DNA from: an uncultured Clostridia bacterium
GTDB lineage: Bacteria > Bacillota > Clostridia > TANB77 > CAG-508
Reading direction: 5' to 3'
Length of the DNA: 22,641 bases
Assembly: GCA_947629995.1 (NCBI GenBank)
Contig: CANRFX010000010.1
Coordinates: forward strand, 1 to 22,641
Within the stretch, counting starts at the first letter, position 1, and every line of letters begins with the position of its first letter. The notes under the pieces are model-generated. The model did no database searches. It was not told where the DNA came from and saw only the letters and a list, made by a program, of their open reading frames with translations. A program made the translations under genes and the position numbers. Shown here piece by piece: positions 1 to 7,364 of this stretch.

Positions 1-2
1 TT

Positions 3-419
3 AAATCAGATATTACACCAAATATGAAGAATAAGTGTATTAACATGATTCAAAATGATGAAATAGAGAGTATCCCAATAGTTTTATTAGAAAACATTTC
101 ATTAGTATCTATAAATAATAACTTAAAAGATAATATAAGTGAAGAAATTCTATTAAAAATTATTATGAATATACAAAATATAGAATCAAAGATAAAATTA
201 ATAAACTTAAATTTTAGTAAAGTAAGTAGGGATAATATAAATATATTACTAAAAAGTTTAGGAGAAGATTATTATAAAATAATTGTTAACAGAACAAGAC
301 CAAATTTAAAATATAATGAATCTAATATATTACTATTAGAAAACATCAAAGGTTTAGGATATAAAATTAAATATGAAACTAATGAACAAACTATAAAATT
401 AAAAAATACAATTAGATAG
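3..419 (+). CDS. Hypothetical protein, 5' end outside the window
   Basis: The reading frame is open from the first bases of the window through an internal ATG at 24 to the stop at 419, so the gene probably begins upstream and only its C-terminal part (about 138 codons) is visible. The protein is rich in Asn, Ile, Lys and Leu, with alternating hydrophobic segments and no cysteine or nucleotide-binding motif. I do not recognise the family. No ribosome-binding site precedes the ATG at 24, which favours an internal methionine. It lies upstream of a likely defence-type cluster but is separated from it by a promoter, so membership is unproven. Confidence 0.5.
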   Translation, partial: KSDITPNMKNKCINMIQNDEIESIPIVLLENISLVSINNNLKDNISEEILLKIIMNIQNIESKIKLINLNFSKVSRDNINILLKSLGEDYYKIIVNRTRPNLKYNESNILLLENIKGLGYKIKYETNEQTIKLKNTIR

Positions 420-469
420 TAATTATTATATAAAACTTTAATTTAAAATATTGACTTAAATACATATCA

Positions 470-498
470 TTGCTAAAAAAAGTCTTTTATGATAAAAT
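470..498 (+). promoter_or_regulatory. Promoter for the MazG-like gene cluster
   Basis: TTGCTA (470-475) and TAAAAT (493-498) are separated by 17 bp and lie about 35 bp upstream of the first start codon of the cluster. The -10 context (GATAAAAT) recurs upstream of the TIGR04255 gene at 3157-3164. Confidence 0.5.
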
Positions 499-532
499 AC
501 TATAAAATAATTATAATTAAGTGAGGAAAACT

Positions 533-850
533 ATGGAAGAGTTAATGAAAGAAATAAAACAATTTAATGAAGAAAGAGACTGGGATAAGTTTCACTCACC
601 AGAAAATTTAGCTAAATCAATATCAATTGAAGCTGGAGAACTGTTGGAATGTTTCCAATGGGATAGTGAAAATTATAATAAAGATGAAGTTTTTGAAGAA
701 CTTGCAGATGTATTTACATACTGTATTCAAATGGCTATGAAGTTAAATGTTGATCCTAAAGAAATTATATTAAATAAGTTAGAGAAAACAAAGAAGAAAT
801 ATCCAGTAGAAAAAGCAAAAGGGATAAGTACAAAATATAATAAACTGTAG
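533..850 (+). CDS. MazG-like nucleotide pyrophosphohydrolase
   Basis: A small (105 aa) all-alpha NTP pyrophosphohydrolase of the MazG/RS21-C6 superfamily. These enzymes hydrolyse (d)NTPs to monophosphate and pyrophosphate with Mg2+. The metal-binding signature is visible as an EAGEL motif (about residues 33-37) followed about 25 residues later by EELAD; the acidic residues of these two helices bind Mg2+ in the family. The N-terminal W-x-x-F-H-S-P-E-N-L-A-K segment is typical of the compact single-domain type. I chose the ATG at 533 because GAGG lies 6 nt upstream; a GTG at 521 is in frame but has no such site. It is the first gene of a tightly spaced row with a membrane-anchored protein and a GIY-YIG/DUF2075 ATPase. 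In that setting it may alter nucleotide pools during phage attack rather than serve housekeeping (inference). Confidence 0.85.
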   Translation: MEELMKEIKQFNEERDWDKFHSPENLAKSISIEAGELLECFQWDSENYNKDEVFEELADVFTYCIQMAMKLNVDPKEIILNKLEKTKKKYPVEKAKGISTKYNKL

Positions 851-859
851 AAGAATAAT

Positions 860-1246
860 ATGAAAATAATCACTGCAATAATAGGTATAGTGGTGATAGT
901 AATAATGGTATGTTTGACAAATTTCTTTTCAAAGAAAAATGAATTGAAATATGCTGAGAAAAAGATAAAAAAATATTATTTTTTATATATAGATTGTATG
1001 AGTGATAATGCAAACTATAGTAATGAAGAATCAATATTAAATGAAGATAAAGCATTCAATCTACTTATTATTACTGCTAGTGTGGATGTATTAAGAAAAT
1101 TGTATAAATTTCAAGATGTTAGAATAAAGCAATTAAAATATAATAATGTAGAAAAATATGAACAATTATTTCAAGATTTAATTATAGAAATGAGAGAAGA
1201 TTTATATGGAAAAGAAGAAAAATATTTTTTAAATTATATTTATTAG
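860..1246 (+). CDS. Single-pass membrane-anchored hypothetical protein
   Basis: 128 aa. An N-terminal hydrophobic helix (about residues 3-23) is followed by a Lys-rich cytoplasmic-type segment and a predominantly helical, charged domain with no motif I recognise. The positive residues after the helix suggest N-out/C-in anchoring. It starts 9 nt after the MazG-like gene and ends about 40 nt before the GIY-YIG/DUF2075 gene, so it is probably co-transcribed with both. It could tether or sense for this module, but nothing in the sequence proves a function. Confidence 0.6.
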   Translation: MKIITAIIGIVVIVIMVCLTNFFSKKNELKYAEKKIKKYYFLYIDCMSDNANYSNEESILNEDKAFNLLIITASVDVLRKLYKFQDVRIKQLKYNNVEKYEQLFQDLIIEMREDLYGKEEKYFLNYIY

Positions 1247-1286
1247 GCATATATATAAAGAAGTAATAATATTGGGGGCAATTATT

Positions 1287-3101
1287 ATGGTTAATATTGA
1301 AACATATAAATTCAATACAAATGTAGTAGAAAAATTAGCGAATACCAAGTTTGTAAATAAATGGCCAGTTGTATATATAATTAATAATGAAAAAGAAGCT
1401 TATATAGGAGAGACAGTAAATGTATACATAAGAGCTAGCCAGCATTTAGATAATCCTAAAAGACAGATATTAAGTTTAATAAACATTATAAGCAGTGAAA
1501 AGTTTAATAAGTCAGTTATTTTAGATTTAGAAGCTTTTTTAATAAAGTATATGGCCGCCGATAATAAATTTAAATTACAAAATGGAAATGGAGGACTACA
1601 AAGTCATAATTATTATCAAAAAGAATTATATGAAAGTAAATTTAAAGATATATGGAATAAATTAAAGGAAAAAGGAATAGTACAAAATGATTTATTGATT
1701 ATCGAAAATTCTGATTTGTTTAAATATTCACCATATAAATCTTTAACAAATGACCAATATCAAATTGTTACAGATATCCTAAAAACATTAGCTGAAGATG
1801 TTAAGAAACACAAACAGTCTACTTTTATTGTTAATGGTGGAGCCGGTACAGGAAAGACAATATTAGGTGTTTATCTAGTAAAATTACTAGTGGAAATAAA
1901 AGAAAATAATATAAGTATCGAAGATGAAATTGTGGATGATACTATACAAGATATACTAAGAATTAGTAATTCAATAGAAAAGTTAAATATTGGACTTGTT
2001 ATTCCGATGGAAAATTTAAGAAAAACCTTAAAGAAAGTTTTTAAAAATGTTAGTGGATTAAATCCTAATATGGTTCTTAGTCCAAATGATGTTGCTAAAA
2101 GTAATAAAAAATTCGATTTATTAATTGTTGATGAGGCACATAGATTAAGAAAAAGAAAGAATTTAACACAATATGGTTCATTTGATCAAAATAACAAGAA
2201 ATTTAATTTAGGCAGAGAAGGTACAGAACTTGATTGGATAAGATTACAAAGTCAATACCAAATCTTATTATATGATGAAGAACAAAGTATTAAACCAACA
2301 GATATAAATAAAGAGGAATTTATAAAAATAAAACAAGAAAAGAACACTCATAACTATAAATTAAAAACACAATTAAGGTGTTTATTAGGAGGAGATACAT
2401 ATATAAACTATATAAAAGAAATTTTTAGTAATAATCCACCAAAAAGAAAAATTAATTTTAATAAATATGAATTTAAATTATTTGATAATGTAGATGAAAT
2501 GATAAACAATATAAAAAATAAGAATGATATATATGGGCTCTGTAGAAATGTTGCAGGATATGCATGGAAATGGAATAGTAAAGGTAAAAAATTACCAATG
2601 CATGTAACTAAAAAAGAAGTCCAAAAGATGAAGGAAAAAAATGTATTTGATATTGAAATTGATGGTTACAAATATATATGGAACAGTCAACCTACAGATT
2701 GGATTAATTCTAAAAATTCAATAAATGAAATTGGAAGCATTCATACAACACAAGGATTTGATTTAAATTATACAGGGTTAATTATAGGAAATGAATTAAA
2801 ATATGATGATGTAAATCATAAATTTATAGTAGATAGAAATAATTATTATGATACAAAGGGAAAAGCAGATACATCAGATGAAGAACTTTTAGAGTATATA
2901 TTACATATATATCAAACTATGTGTACAAGAGGAATGAGAGGAACTTATTTATATGCGAGTGATGAAAAGTTGAGAGAATATTTAAGTAAGTACATAGATA
3001 AATATTCACCAGATGATAGAGGAATTACATATCCAATTGATGAAGGTGAAGAAAAGTATATGATGATTGCTGAAGAAGGAGAAGAGTATAAGTACGAATA
3101 A
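1287..3101 (+). CDS. GIY-YIG nuclease domain fused to DUF2075 helicase-like ATPase
   Basis: 604 aa, with two domains. Residues about 27-110 form a GIY-YIG-type nuclease: VVY at 28-30, YIG at 39-41, the family's catalytic Arg at 49 and His at 53, and a LEAF segment further on that would supply the metal-binding Glu. From about residue 150 comes a DUF2075 P-loop ATPase related to superfamily 1 helicases, with Walker A GGAGTGKT (184-191), Walker B VDEAH (281-285), and late helicase-like motifs (STTQGFD-like sequence and a TRGM segment near the C terminus). I chose the ATG at 1287 because GGGGG lies 8 nt upstream; an in-frame TTG at 1272 overlaps that site. It follows a MazG-like enzyme and a membrane protein. 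Nuclease plus ATPase plus nucleotide hydrolase is an antiphage-style set (inference). The enzymatic folds are well supported; the substrate is unknown. Confidence 0.85.
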   Translation: MVNIETYKFNTNVVEKLANTKFVNKWPVVYIINNEKEAYIGETVNVYIRASQHLDNPKRQILSLINIISSEKFNKSVILDLEAFLIKYMAADNKFKLQNGNGGLQSHNYYQKELYESKFKDIWNKLKEKGIVQNDLLIIENSDLFKYSPYKSLTNDQYQIVTDILKTLAEDVKKHKQSTFIVNGGAGTGKTILGVYLVKLLVEIKENNISIEDEIVDDTIQDILRISNSIEKLNIGLVIPMENLRKTLKKVFKNVSGLNPNMVLSPNDVAKSNKKFDLLIVDEAHRLRKRKNLTQYGSFDQNNKKFNLGREGTELDWIRLQSQYQILLYDEEQSIKPTDINKEEFIKIKQEKNTHNYKLKTQLRCLLGGDTYINYIKEIFSNNPPKRKINFNKYEFKLFDNVDEMINNIKNKNDIYGLCRNVAGYAWKWNSKGKKLPMHVTKKEVQKMKEKNVFDIEIDGYKYIWNSQPTDWINSKNSINEIGSIHTTQGFDLNYTGLIIGNELKYDDVNHKFIVDRNNYYDTKGKADTSDEELLEYILHIYQTMCTRGMRGTYLYASDEKLREYLSKYIDKYSPDDRGITYPIDEGEEKYMMIAEEGEEYKYE

Positions 3102-3134
3102 GAAAGGAATGACTTAATGAAATTTTATTAAAAA

Positions 3135-3164
3135 TTACTATTTTAGAAATACATATGATAAAAT
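3135..3164 (+). promoter_or_regulatory. Possible promoter for the TIGR04255 operon
   Basis: TTACTA (3135-3140) and TAAAAT (3159-3164) are 18 bp apart and lie just upstream of the next gene. The -10 region (ATATGATAAAAT) resembles that of the upstream promoter. The -35 match is weak. Confidence 0.35.
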
Positions 3165-3191
3165 AATAGTGTATATATGAAAGGAGAAAAA

Positions 3192-3938
3192 ATGAAATAT
3201 AAAACAAATAAAATAGCAAAATTTATCTTTAGATTGGATTTTGCCAGTGAAATTGAAGAATTAAAAAGTAATATGCCAAATAATATTGCTGAAAAAATAA
3301 AAATCTCATTTCCAATTTTTAATCAAAGAAATCTAACAGAGACATCTGTTACAGTAAAAGAAAATGAATTATCAAAAGAGGACAAACAAATAATAGAGTG
3401 GAGTTATACTGATAAGGAAGAAAAAAATAAAATAATAATATCATCAAGATACATAATTTTTGATTCTATATTATATATGTCGTTTGATGATGTGAATCAA
3501 AAATTTACAGAAGTTATAGAAGAAATATTAAAATTAAACAATGTACAAATATGTAGAACAGGCATAAGATATGTAAATATATTTAAACCTTCTGAATTTA
3601 ATATAAAAAATAATTTAGATTGGAAAGAACTTTTTAAATCAGAGTTATTTAAATACGAAATATTTGGAGATTTACAATATTCAATTGCTCAAACGATTGA
3701 TACAATTGATATATATAAAGGAAATTATATGATAAAGTTAAAAACAGGATTCAAGAACAATCAATATCCTATAGTAAAAGATCTATATGATTTTGTAATA
3801 GATTGTGATGGATATTCTATGTCTGTTATAACAAATATATCAGAATTAAAAGAAACAATAGAAGATATACATTCAAATATTGAAACAGTATTTGAGTCTT
3901 GTATAAAAGAAAAAATGAGGGAAAAATTGAATGGATGA
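3192..3938 (+). CDS. TIGR04255 family protein
   Basis: 248 aa. The N-terminal segment, the central RTGIRYVN motif and the C-terminal region with helices ending in a charged Lys/Glu stretch match what I know of the sporadically distributed TIGR04255 family. Its biochemical role is not established, and it is often found in accessory or defence-rich regions. I chose the ATG at 3192 because AAGGAG (3181-3186) lies 5 nt upstream; the ATG at 3177 lies before that site. The end of the gene overlaps the start of the next one by 8 nt, so the two are probably translationally coupled. No transmembrane segment or nucleotide-binding motif is visible. Confidence 0.7.
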   Translation: MKYKTNKIAKFIFRLDFASEIEELKSNMPNNIAEKIKISFPIFNQRNLTETSVTVKENELSKEDKQIIEWSYTDKEEKNKIIISSRYIIFDSILYMSFDDVNQKFTEVIEEILKLNNVQICRTGIRYVNIFKPSEFNIKNNLDWKELFKSELFKYEIFGDLQYSIAQTIDTIDIYKGNYMIKLKTGFKNNQYPIVKDLYDFVIDCDGYSMSVITNISELKETIEDIHSNIETVFESCIKEKMREKLNG

Positions 3939-4116
3939 GAATAACATTTTTAACGAGAGTAAAGGAACAGAGATAAAAGAAAATATATACAAAGGAAAAA
4001 ATAAAAAAGCTTATAATGATAGTATAGATTATCAAAATGATTCATTTAAAGATAATCAACAGCCATATAGAGAAAAATTAAAAATTTCAAAAAAACATAT
4101 AGAAATTATAGGGTGA
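3931..4116 (+). CDS. Small hydrophilic linker protein of the TIGR04255 operon
   Basis: 61 aa, very polar (Lys, Asn, Asp, Glu), with no hydrophobic core, so it is probably unstructured alone. Its ATG lies inside the last codons of the TIGR04255 gene (8-nt overlap) and its stop lies 6 nt before the next start, a position typical of a real coupled small gene. The C-terminal helix-like stretch is the only non-acidic part. I do not recognise it. It could be a partner or antitoxin-like subunit of one of its neighbours (inference). Confidence 0.5.
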   Translation: MDENNIFNESKGTEIKENIYKGKNKKAYNDSIDYQNDSFKDNQQPYREKLKISKKHIEIIG

Positions 4117-4122
4117 AAATAA

Positions 4123-4809
4123 ATGATAACAGAGAATAATAAATATAATAGTAGAATTTCACAAGGAGATATATATAGAAATGTTTGGTGCTTTGAAAAC
4201 ATATCAGAAGATGCAGAAAGTTTATACATAAATAGGGTAAAGTTTCCTTATGTTGTAGTTTTAACACAAGATTGTGATATACAGCAGCACGAAGAATATG
4301 TCAATTGTAAATCAGGTCAACTTTTTTCTGTATTGGTTGCTCCAATGTATAATGTAGCACAATTTATGGAAGGGAGACATTTAGAAAATTTAAAATTATC
4401 AGCAACATCATATCTAAGTAATAAAGGAACATTGCTGAAGGAAACTGGTCAAAAAATAAATTCAGTAGGAATGAGTATAGTAAGCAATGACATTGCTAGA
4501 TTCCACTATATACCAATAGATGATAAGAAATTAGAAATTCCACCTTGTGTTGTTGATTTCAAAAATTATTTTTCTGTTGGAATTAAATTTTTGAAAGAAG
4601 ATAAAAAAGATGATTTTATATGCAGATTAAAACCATTATACAGAGAATTACTGACACAAAGATTTTCTAATTTTTTATCAAGAATAGGATTACCTAATTC
4701 AATATCTGCAGAAGAAGAAAATATAGTATTGTTAAATAAATTATTAGAAAAGAATTTATTTACTAAGGAAGAATATGATAAAAAAAGAGAAGAGATTTTA
4801 AATAAATAG
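4123..4809 (+). CDS. Hypothetical protein with TQDCD motif and SHOCT-like tail
   Basis: 228 aa. The N-terminal part has a GDI(Y/F) segment followed by the strand-like sequence VVVLTQDCDI (about residues 45-54), which I have seen in uncharacterised proteins next to TIGR04255 genes but cannot name. The last about 30 residues (LLEKNLFTKEEYDKKREEIL) match the SHOCT short C-terminal domain pattern, usually an oligomerisation or membrane-proximal tail. It closes the operon and is followed by a terminator hairpin. The two larger proteins of the operon probably act together. No catalytic residues are obvious apart from the Cys/Asp pair of the TQDCD motif. Confidence 0.65.
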   Translation: MITENNKYNSRISQGDIYRNVWCFENISEDAESLYINRVKFPYVVVLTQDCDIQQHEEYVNCKSGQLFSVLVAPMYNVAQFMEGRHLENLKLSATSYLSNKGTLLKETGQKINSVGMSIVSNDIARFHYIPIDDKKLEIPPCVVDFKNYFSVGIKFLKEDKKDDFICRLKPLYRELLTQRFSNFLSRIGLPNSISAEEENIVLLNKLLEKNLFTKEEYDKKREEILNK

Positions 4810-4823
4810 ATTAAATATAGTTA

Positions 4824-4851
4824 AAAGGCGAGAATTAATTTCGCCTCTTTG
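4824..4851 (+). terminator. Terminator hairpin after the TIGR04255 operon
   Basis: AAAGGCGAGA...TTTCGCCTCTTT forms a short GC-containing hairpin just after the stop at 4809. A near-identical hairpin (10371-10398) ends the restriction-modification region, and both are followed shortly by AAGTACAA. Confidence 0.7.
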
Positions 4852-4875
4852 ATATTTAAAAGTACAATTTTATAT

Positions 4876-4902
4876 TTTAAAGTGCAAAATTTGCACTTTA
4901 AA
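4876..4902 (-). terminator. Terminator hairpin for the minus-strand gene
   Basis: The near-perfect palindrome TTTTAAAGTGCAAA/TTTGCACTTTAAAA overlaps the stop codon of the minus-strand gene at 4898-5203 and is followed on that strand by A/T-rich sequence. It probably ends that transcript and meets the + strand terminator head-on. Confidence 0.6.
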
Positions 4903-5203
4903 ACGAAACATTATTGTCATAACAGCCCATAATCAACTGAACTCCATCACAAAATCCATTCCTATAATACTTCTCATTCCAATAATCAATATAATTCATA
5001 AAATTCTCATCAAGAAAACTAAGTTGTTTTTCAACATATTTTCTATCCTTTTTAGGAACACGTTTTAAAATTCTTTCAGAAATCTCATCAAAATAAATAT
5101 GATGTTTTCTATCCTCATCACAAGTCAAAGAACATAAATCTTCTTCTCTAAAATTTAACCAATCTTTTAAAATATCATTATTAACTTCTCTTAAATTATT
5201 CAT
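4898..5203 (-). CDS. Small conserved hypothetical protein (Clostridia type)
   Basis: 101 aa, acidic and helical, with a C-terminal motif of the form N(Y/F)xxYWNEKYYRNGFCDGVxL that I associate with short uncharacterised proteins common in gut Clostridia genomes and prophages. I chose the ATG at 5203 because GGAGG lies 7 nt upstream on the minus strand; the earlier in-frame ATGs lack such a site. It is the only minus-strand gene in the window and sits just inside the presumed element boundary (tRNA remnant at 5456-5500). The function is unknown. The conserved aromatic C-terminal helix suggests a protein-binding surface (inference). Confidence 0.7.
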   Translation of the reverse strand: MNNLREVNNDILKDWLNFREEDLCSLTCDEDRKHHIYFDEISERILKRVPKKDRKYVEKQLSFLDENFMNYIDYWNEKYYRNGFCDGVQLIMGCYDNNVSF

Positions 5204-5317
5204 TGTTAAAACCTCCATTTTTATAAATTTCAAAATTTAACACATCAAAACAGAAGAAAACTTGCAAATACAAACTTAAAGATATATTGAAATTTCATAT
5301 ATTTGATGCATTAAAAA

Positions 5318-5341
5318 ATTGGGGACAAATTGGGGACAATT
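5318..5341 (+). repeat. Direct repeat TTGGGGACAA in the element-end spacer
   Basis: Two tandem copies of TTGGGGACAA/T lie at about 5320-5340 in a gene-free stretch (5204-5706). One frame reads IGDKLGT, which resembles the C-terminal tail common in phage-type tyrosine integrases, but a stop codon sits just before it. It is therefore at most a fossil of an integrase end, or an arm-type binding repeat. Confidence 0.3.
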
Positions 5342-5455
5342 ATTGCAAAAAATGACCTAATTTAACCAAATTCATAATTGCACCAATTTGCTCTAACCTT
5401 ATTAAAACTAATAAAAACTCAAGTTAACAAAATTTCTCAAAATCACTTATCAAGT

Positions 5456-5500
5456 GCTCATAACCCGAAGGTCTCAGGTTCAAATCCTGACTCCGCAGCC
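5456..5500 (+). other. Partial tRNA-fMet (3' half): attachment-site remnant
   Basis: The sequence from GCTCATAACCCGAAGG to CTCCGCAGCC matches the 3' half of an initiator tRNA: CAT anticodon in loop CTCATAA, the CCCG side of the anticodon stem, a variable loop, a T arm with loop TTCAAAT, and a CCGCA acceptor end. No 5' half precedes it, so this is not a functional tRNA. Integrases that use a tRNA 3' end restore the tRNA at one boundary and leave such a half-copy at the other. With this orientation the element would lie to the left (lower coordinates) and chromosome to the right. Confidence 0.75.
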
Positions 5501-5564
5501 CAGCCCAAACAATTCGTAGATTTTTACTTAAAGGGATATCACTTTAAAAGTAATTTTAATATAG

Positions 5565-5597
5565 AGATTTTACTAAAAAAAGTAAGATCTTTTTTTA
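5565..5597 (+). terminator. Intrinsic terminator downstream of the tRNA-fMet remnant
   Basis: AGATTTTACT pairs with AGTAAGATCT (one G-T pair) around an A-rich loop and is followed by seven T. It would be the original terminator of the tRNA transcript, left on the chromosomal side of the integration point. Confidence 0.75.
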
Positions 5598-5657
5598 TAT
5601 GTTTATATACGCTTATTTAACATTTTATACCAGTTATATCAAATAAATAAATTTATA

Positions 5658-5686
5658 TTGAGTTAGTATATTAAAAATTATATAAT
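5658..5686 (+). promoter_or_regulatory. Promoter of the LytTR gene
   Basis: TTGAGT (5658-5663) and TATAAT (5681-5686) with a 17-bp spacer, 20 bp upstream of the start codon. An AAGGAG ribosome-binding site follows. Confidence 0.7.
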
Positions 5687-5706
5687 AAATATAAGGAGAT
5701 GGAATC

Positions 5707-6174
5707 ATGAAAATAAATATAAATGTAGAATATATGCAAGAAATTGATGAAAATCAAATTTATATGAATATAAAAGCGAACAGATCTACTGAAATATTAG
5801 ATAAATTAATTAAAAATATACAGGATTTATCAAAAAATACAGATACAATAGTTGCAGAAATAGATAATAACATTTATATATTAGACACAGGTGACATAGT
5901 TAAATTCTATTCTGAAAATCAATATACATATTGTGTTTATCACGACCAAATATATAAAGTTAAGAAAAAACTGTATGAATTAGAAGAACTATTAAGAAAA
6001 GAAAATTTTATAAGAATATCTAAATCATGCATTATCAATATAAGGCAGGTAGAATGTTTTGACATGAAAAACATAGGTAGCATTATTGTTAAATTTAAGA
6101 ACAAAGATGTGGAATATGTATCAAAGAGGAAAATAAGTGAAGTAATAAAATTTTTAAAAGAAAGGTGGGATTAA
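5707..6174 (+). CDS. LytTR family DNA-binding transcriptional regulator
   Basis: 155 aa. The C-terminal 100 residues (about 50-150) are a LytTR DNA-binding domain: the strand following YILDTGDIVKF, the YKVKKKLYELEELL helix, the FIRISKSCIINI core and the late KRKISEVIKFLK helix are all characteristic. There is no receiver domain; the N-terminal 50 residues are a short strand-helix segment, as in the stand-alone LytTR proteins paired with DUF3021 membrane proteins. The ATG at 5707 has a good AAGGAG site. The partner membrane protein starts 1 nt after the stop. In known pairs of this type the membrane protein inhibits or controls the regulator, which activates its own operon; that is likely here but inferred. 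Confidence 0.9.
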   Translation: MKININVEYMQEIDENQIYMNIKANRSTEILDKLIKNIQDLSKNTDTIVAEIDNNIYILDTGDIVKFYSENQYTYCVYHDQIYKVKKKLYELEELLRKENFIRISKSCIINIRQVECFDMKNIGSIIVKFKNKDVEYVSKRKISEVIKFLKERWD

Positions 6175-6175
6175 T

Positions 6176-6730
6176 ATGATAAAAAATATTTTAAAGAGTA
6201 TATTAAAATATACAATAATAATATATGCCCTTCTAACTATGTTTTATATCATATTCAATTACTTTCAGTACAACGAAGCACTAAAAAATACATCTCACAT
6301 TACAAATACTAACACAATGCATGAAGAAACGATAAGTTTACAAGAAGGGGAAAGCATAGAAAATTGGCTATTAAGAAGATATTATGTGGGTAAAATGAGT
6401 ATAATAACTGAAAATATTTCTATATTTGCAGTATCAGTATTTATGGCTTGTATAATAGCAGGAATAAAAAATGCAAAAGAATCAAGCATTATAAGATATA
6501 TATTAGCATTTATAGCAGGAAATATTATATTTGTAATTTGTACAGTATTACTACTATATTTTATGCAATATATAGATTTCTCTAAAAATTTCTTTGATGT
6601 TTATAGAGAAAATTTTAAAATTACAATATTGCCATATAGCATATTATTTCTAATAATTGTTATAATAAAAAGATATATATATAAGTTAAGTGTTGAAAAA
6701 ATAAATGATATGCTAAAAAAGAAAAATTAA
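6176..6730 (+). CDS. DUF3021 family membrane protein
   Basis: 184 aa with four predicted membrane helices: about residues 9-29, 75-96, 104-128 and 146-163. Between helices 1 and 2 is a polar loop with a WLLRRYYVG motif. The size, topology and position directly after a LytTR gene (start 1 nt past its stop) identify the DUF3021 partner family. It probably acts as a membrane-bound modulator of the LytTR regulator. A terminator follows. Confidence 0.8.
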   Translation: MIKNILKSILKYTIIIYALLTMFYIIFNYFQYNEALKNTSHITNTNTMHEETISLQEGESIENWLLRRYYVGKMSIITENISIFAVSVFMACIIAGIKNAKESSIIRYILAFIAGNIIFVICTVLLLYFMQYIDFSKNFFDVYRENFKITILPYSILFLIIVIIKRYIYKLSVEKINDMLKKKN

Positions 6731-6756
6731 ACTAATTTTATATAATTTTGATTAAC

Positions 6757-6790
6757 AAGCAAGTGAATTTACAACCACTTGCTTTTTGCT
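6757..6790 (+). terminator. Terminator of the LytTR-DUF3021 operon
   Basis: AAGCAAGTG pairs perfectly with CACTTGCTT across a 10-nt loop, followed by a T-rich run. Confidence 0.85.
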
Positions 6791-6890
6791 ATATTTATTA
6801 TAACTACTTCAAATTATGTAGGATTTTAGTGAAGATAACGCCAGAGTTATTGCAGATGTAATAATATCAAATTCATAAAATAAATATGGT

Positions 6891-6925
6891 AAATATTACA
6901 AAAAAAAGACATTTTGGTAATATTT
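6891..6925 (+). repeat. Inverted repeat upstream of the HTH gene
   Basis: AAATATTACAAAAA pairs with TTTTGGTAATATTT (13 of 14 positions) around a short loop. It lies between the previous operon's terminator and the HTH gene's operator, and may be a second regulator-binding palindrome or an RNA hairpin. Confidence 0.45.
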
Positions 6926-6949
6926 GTAATAATAATTTACTTCTTTTTT

Positions 6950-6981
6950 TTAGTATGTTAGTATATAAACATACATACTAA
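6950..6981 (+). promoter_or_regulatory. Palindromic operator cluster of the R-M controller
   Basis: Perfect 9-bp inverted half-sites TTAGTATGT (6950-6958) and ACATACTAA (6973-6981) flank a further TAGTATAT copy. The cluster lies immediately upstream of the ribosome-binding site of the HTH gene, where an autoregulating controller of a restriction-modification operon would bind. Confidence 0.6.
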
Positions 6982-7002
6982 AGAAATGAGGTGATGATTT
7001 AT

Positions 7003-7359
7003 TTGAACTCAAGTAATAAGAGTGAATATGGACAAATACTTACGAGACTTATAAAAGAAAAAAATATGACACAAGAAGTTTTTTATAAAAAATTAGGAAT
7101 AACAAAACCATATTTCTACGAAATAATTAGTGGAAAGATAAATCCACCTCCACCAGATACACAAATGAAAATATTAAAAATACTAAATCCTATAGATAAA
7201 GATAAAGAAATAATGATGGATATTGCAGCAAGAGAAAGAAAAGAATTACCAGCAGATGTATTGATTTATTTAGAAAAAAAATCAAACGGACTAAAAAAGA
7301 TAAGAGATGATTCAGAATATAAAAATTTTTTAAAAGAAATAGTAAATAAAGGAGAATGA
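7003..7359 (+). CDS. XRE-type helix-turn-helix regulator (putative R-M controller)
   Basis: 118 aa from a TTG start. The helix-turn-helix is at about residues 18-45, with the pattern MTQEVFYKKLGITKPYFYEI, followed by a helical C-terminal extension of about 60 residues. I chose TTG at 7003 because GAGGTGAT (6988-6995) lies 7 nt upstream; GTG 6991 and ATG 6994 lie within that site. The stop overlaps an ATG of the next gene (ATGA at 7356-7359). Palindromic half-sites lie directly upstream. It probably represses or times expression of the restriction-modification operon, like controller proteins. It is longer than the classical C proteins (about 80 aa), so it could be another type of XRE regulator. 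Confidence 0.75.
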   Translation: MNSSNKSEYGQILTRLIKEKNMTQEVFYKKLGITKPYFYEIISGKINPPPPDTQMKILKILNPIDKDKEIMMDIAARERKELPADVLIYLEKKSNGLKKIRDDSEYKNFLKEIVNKGE

Positions 7360-7364
7360 TAATT

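Noticed and set aside
5378..5620. 80-codon ORF across the tRNA-fMet remnant
   Set aside because: It translates the tRNA fragment and terminator; no ribosome-binding site and no protein similarity.
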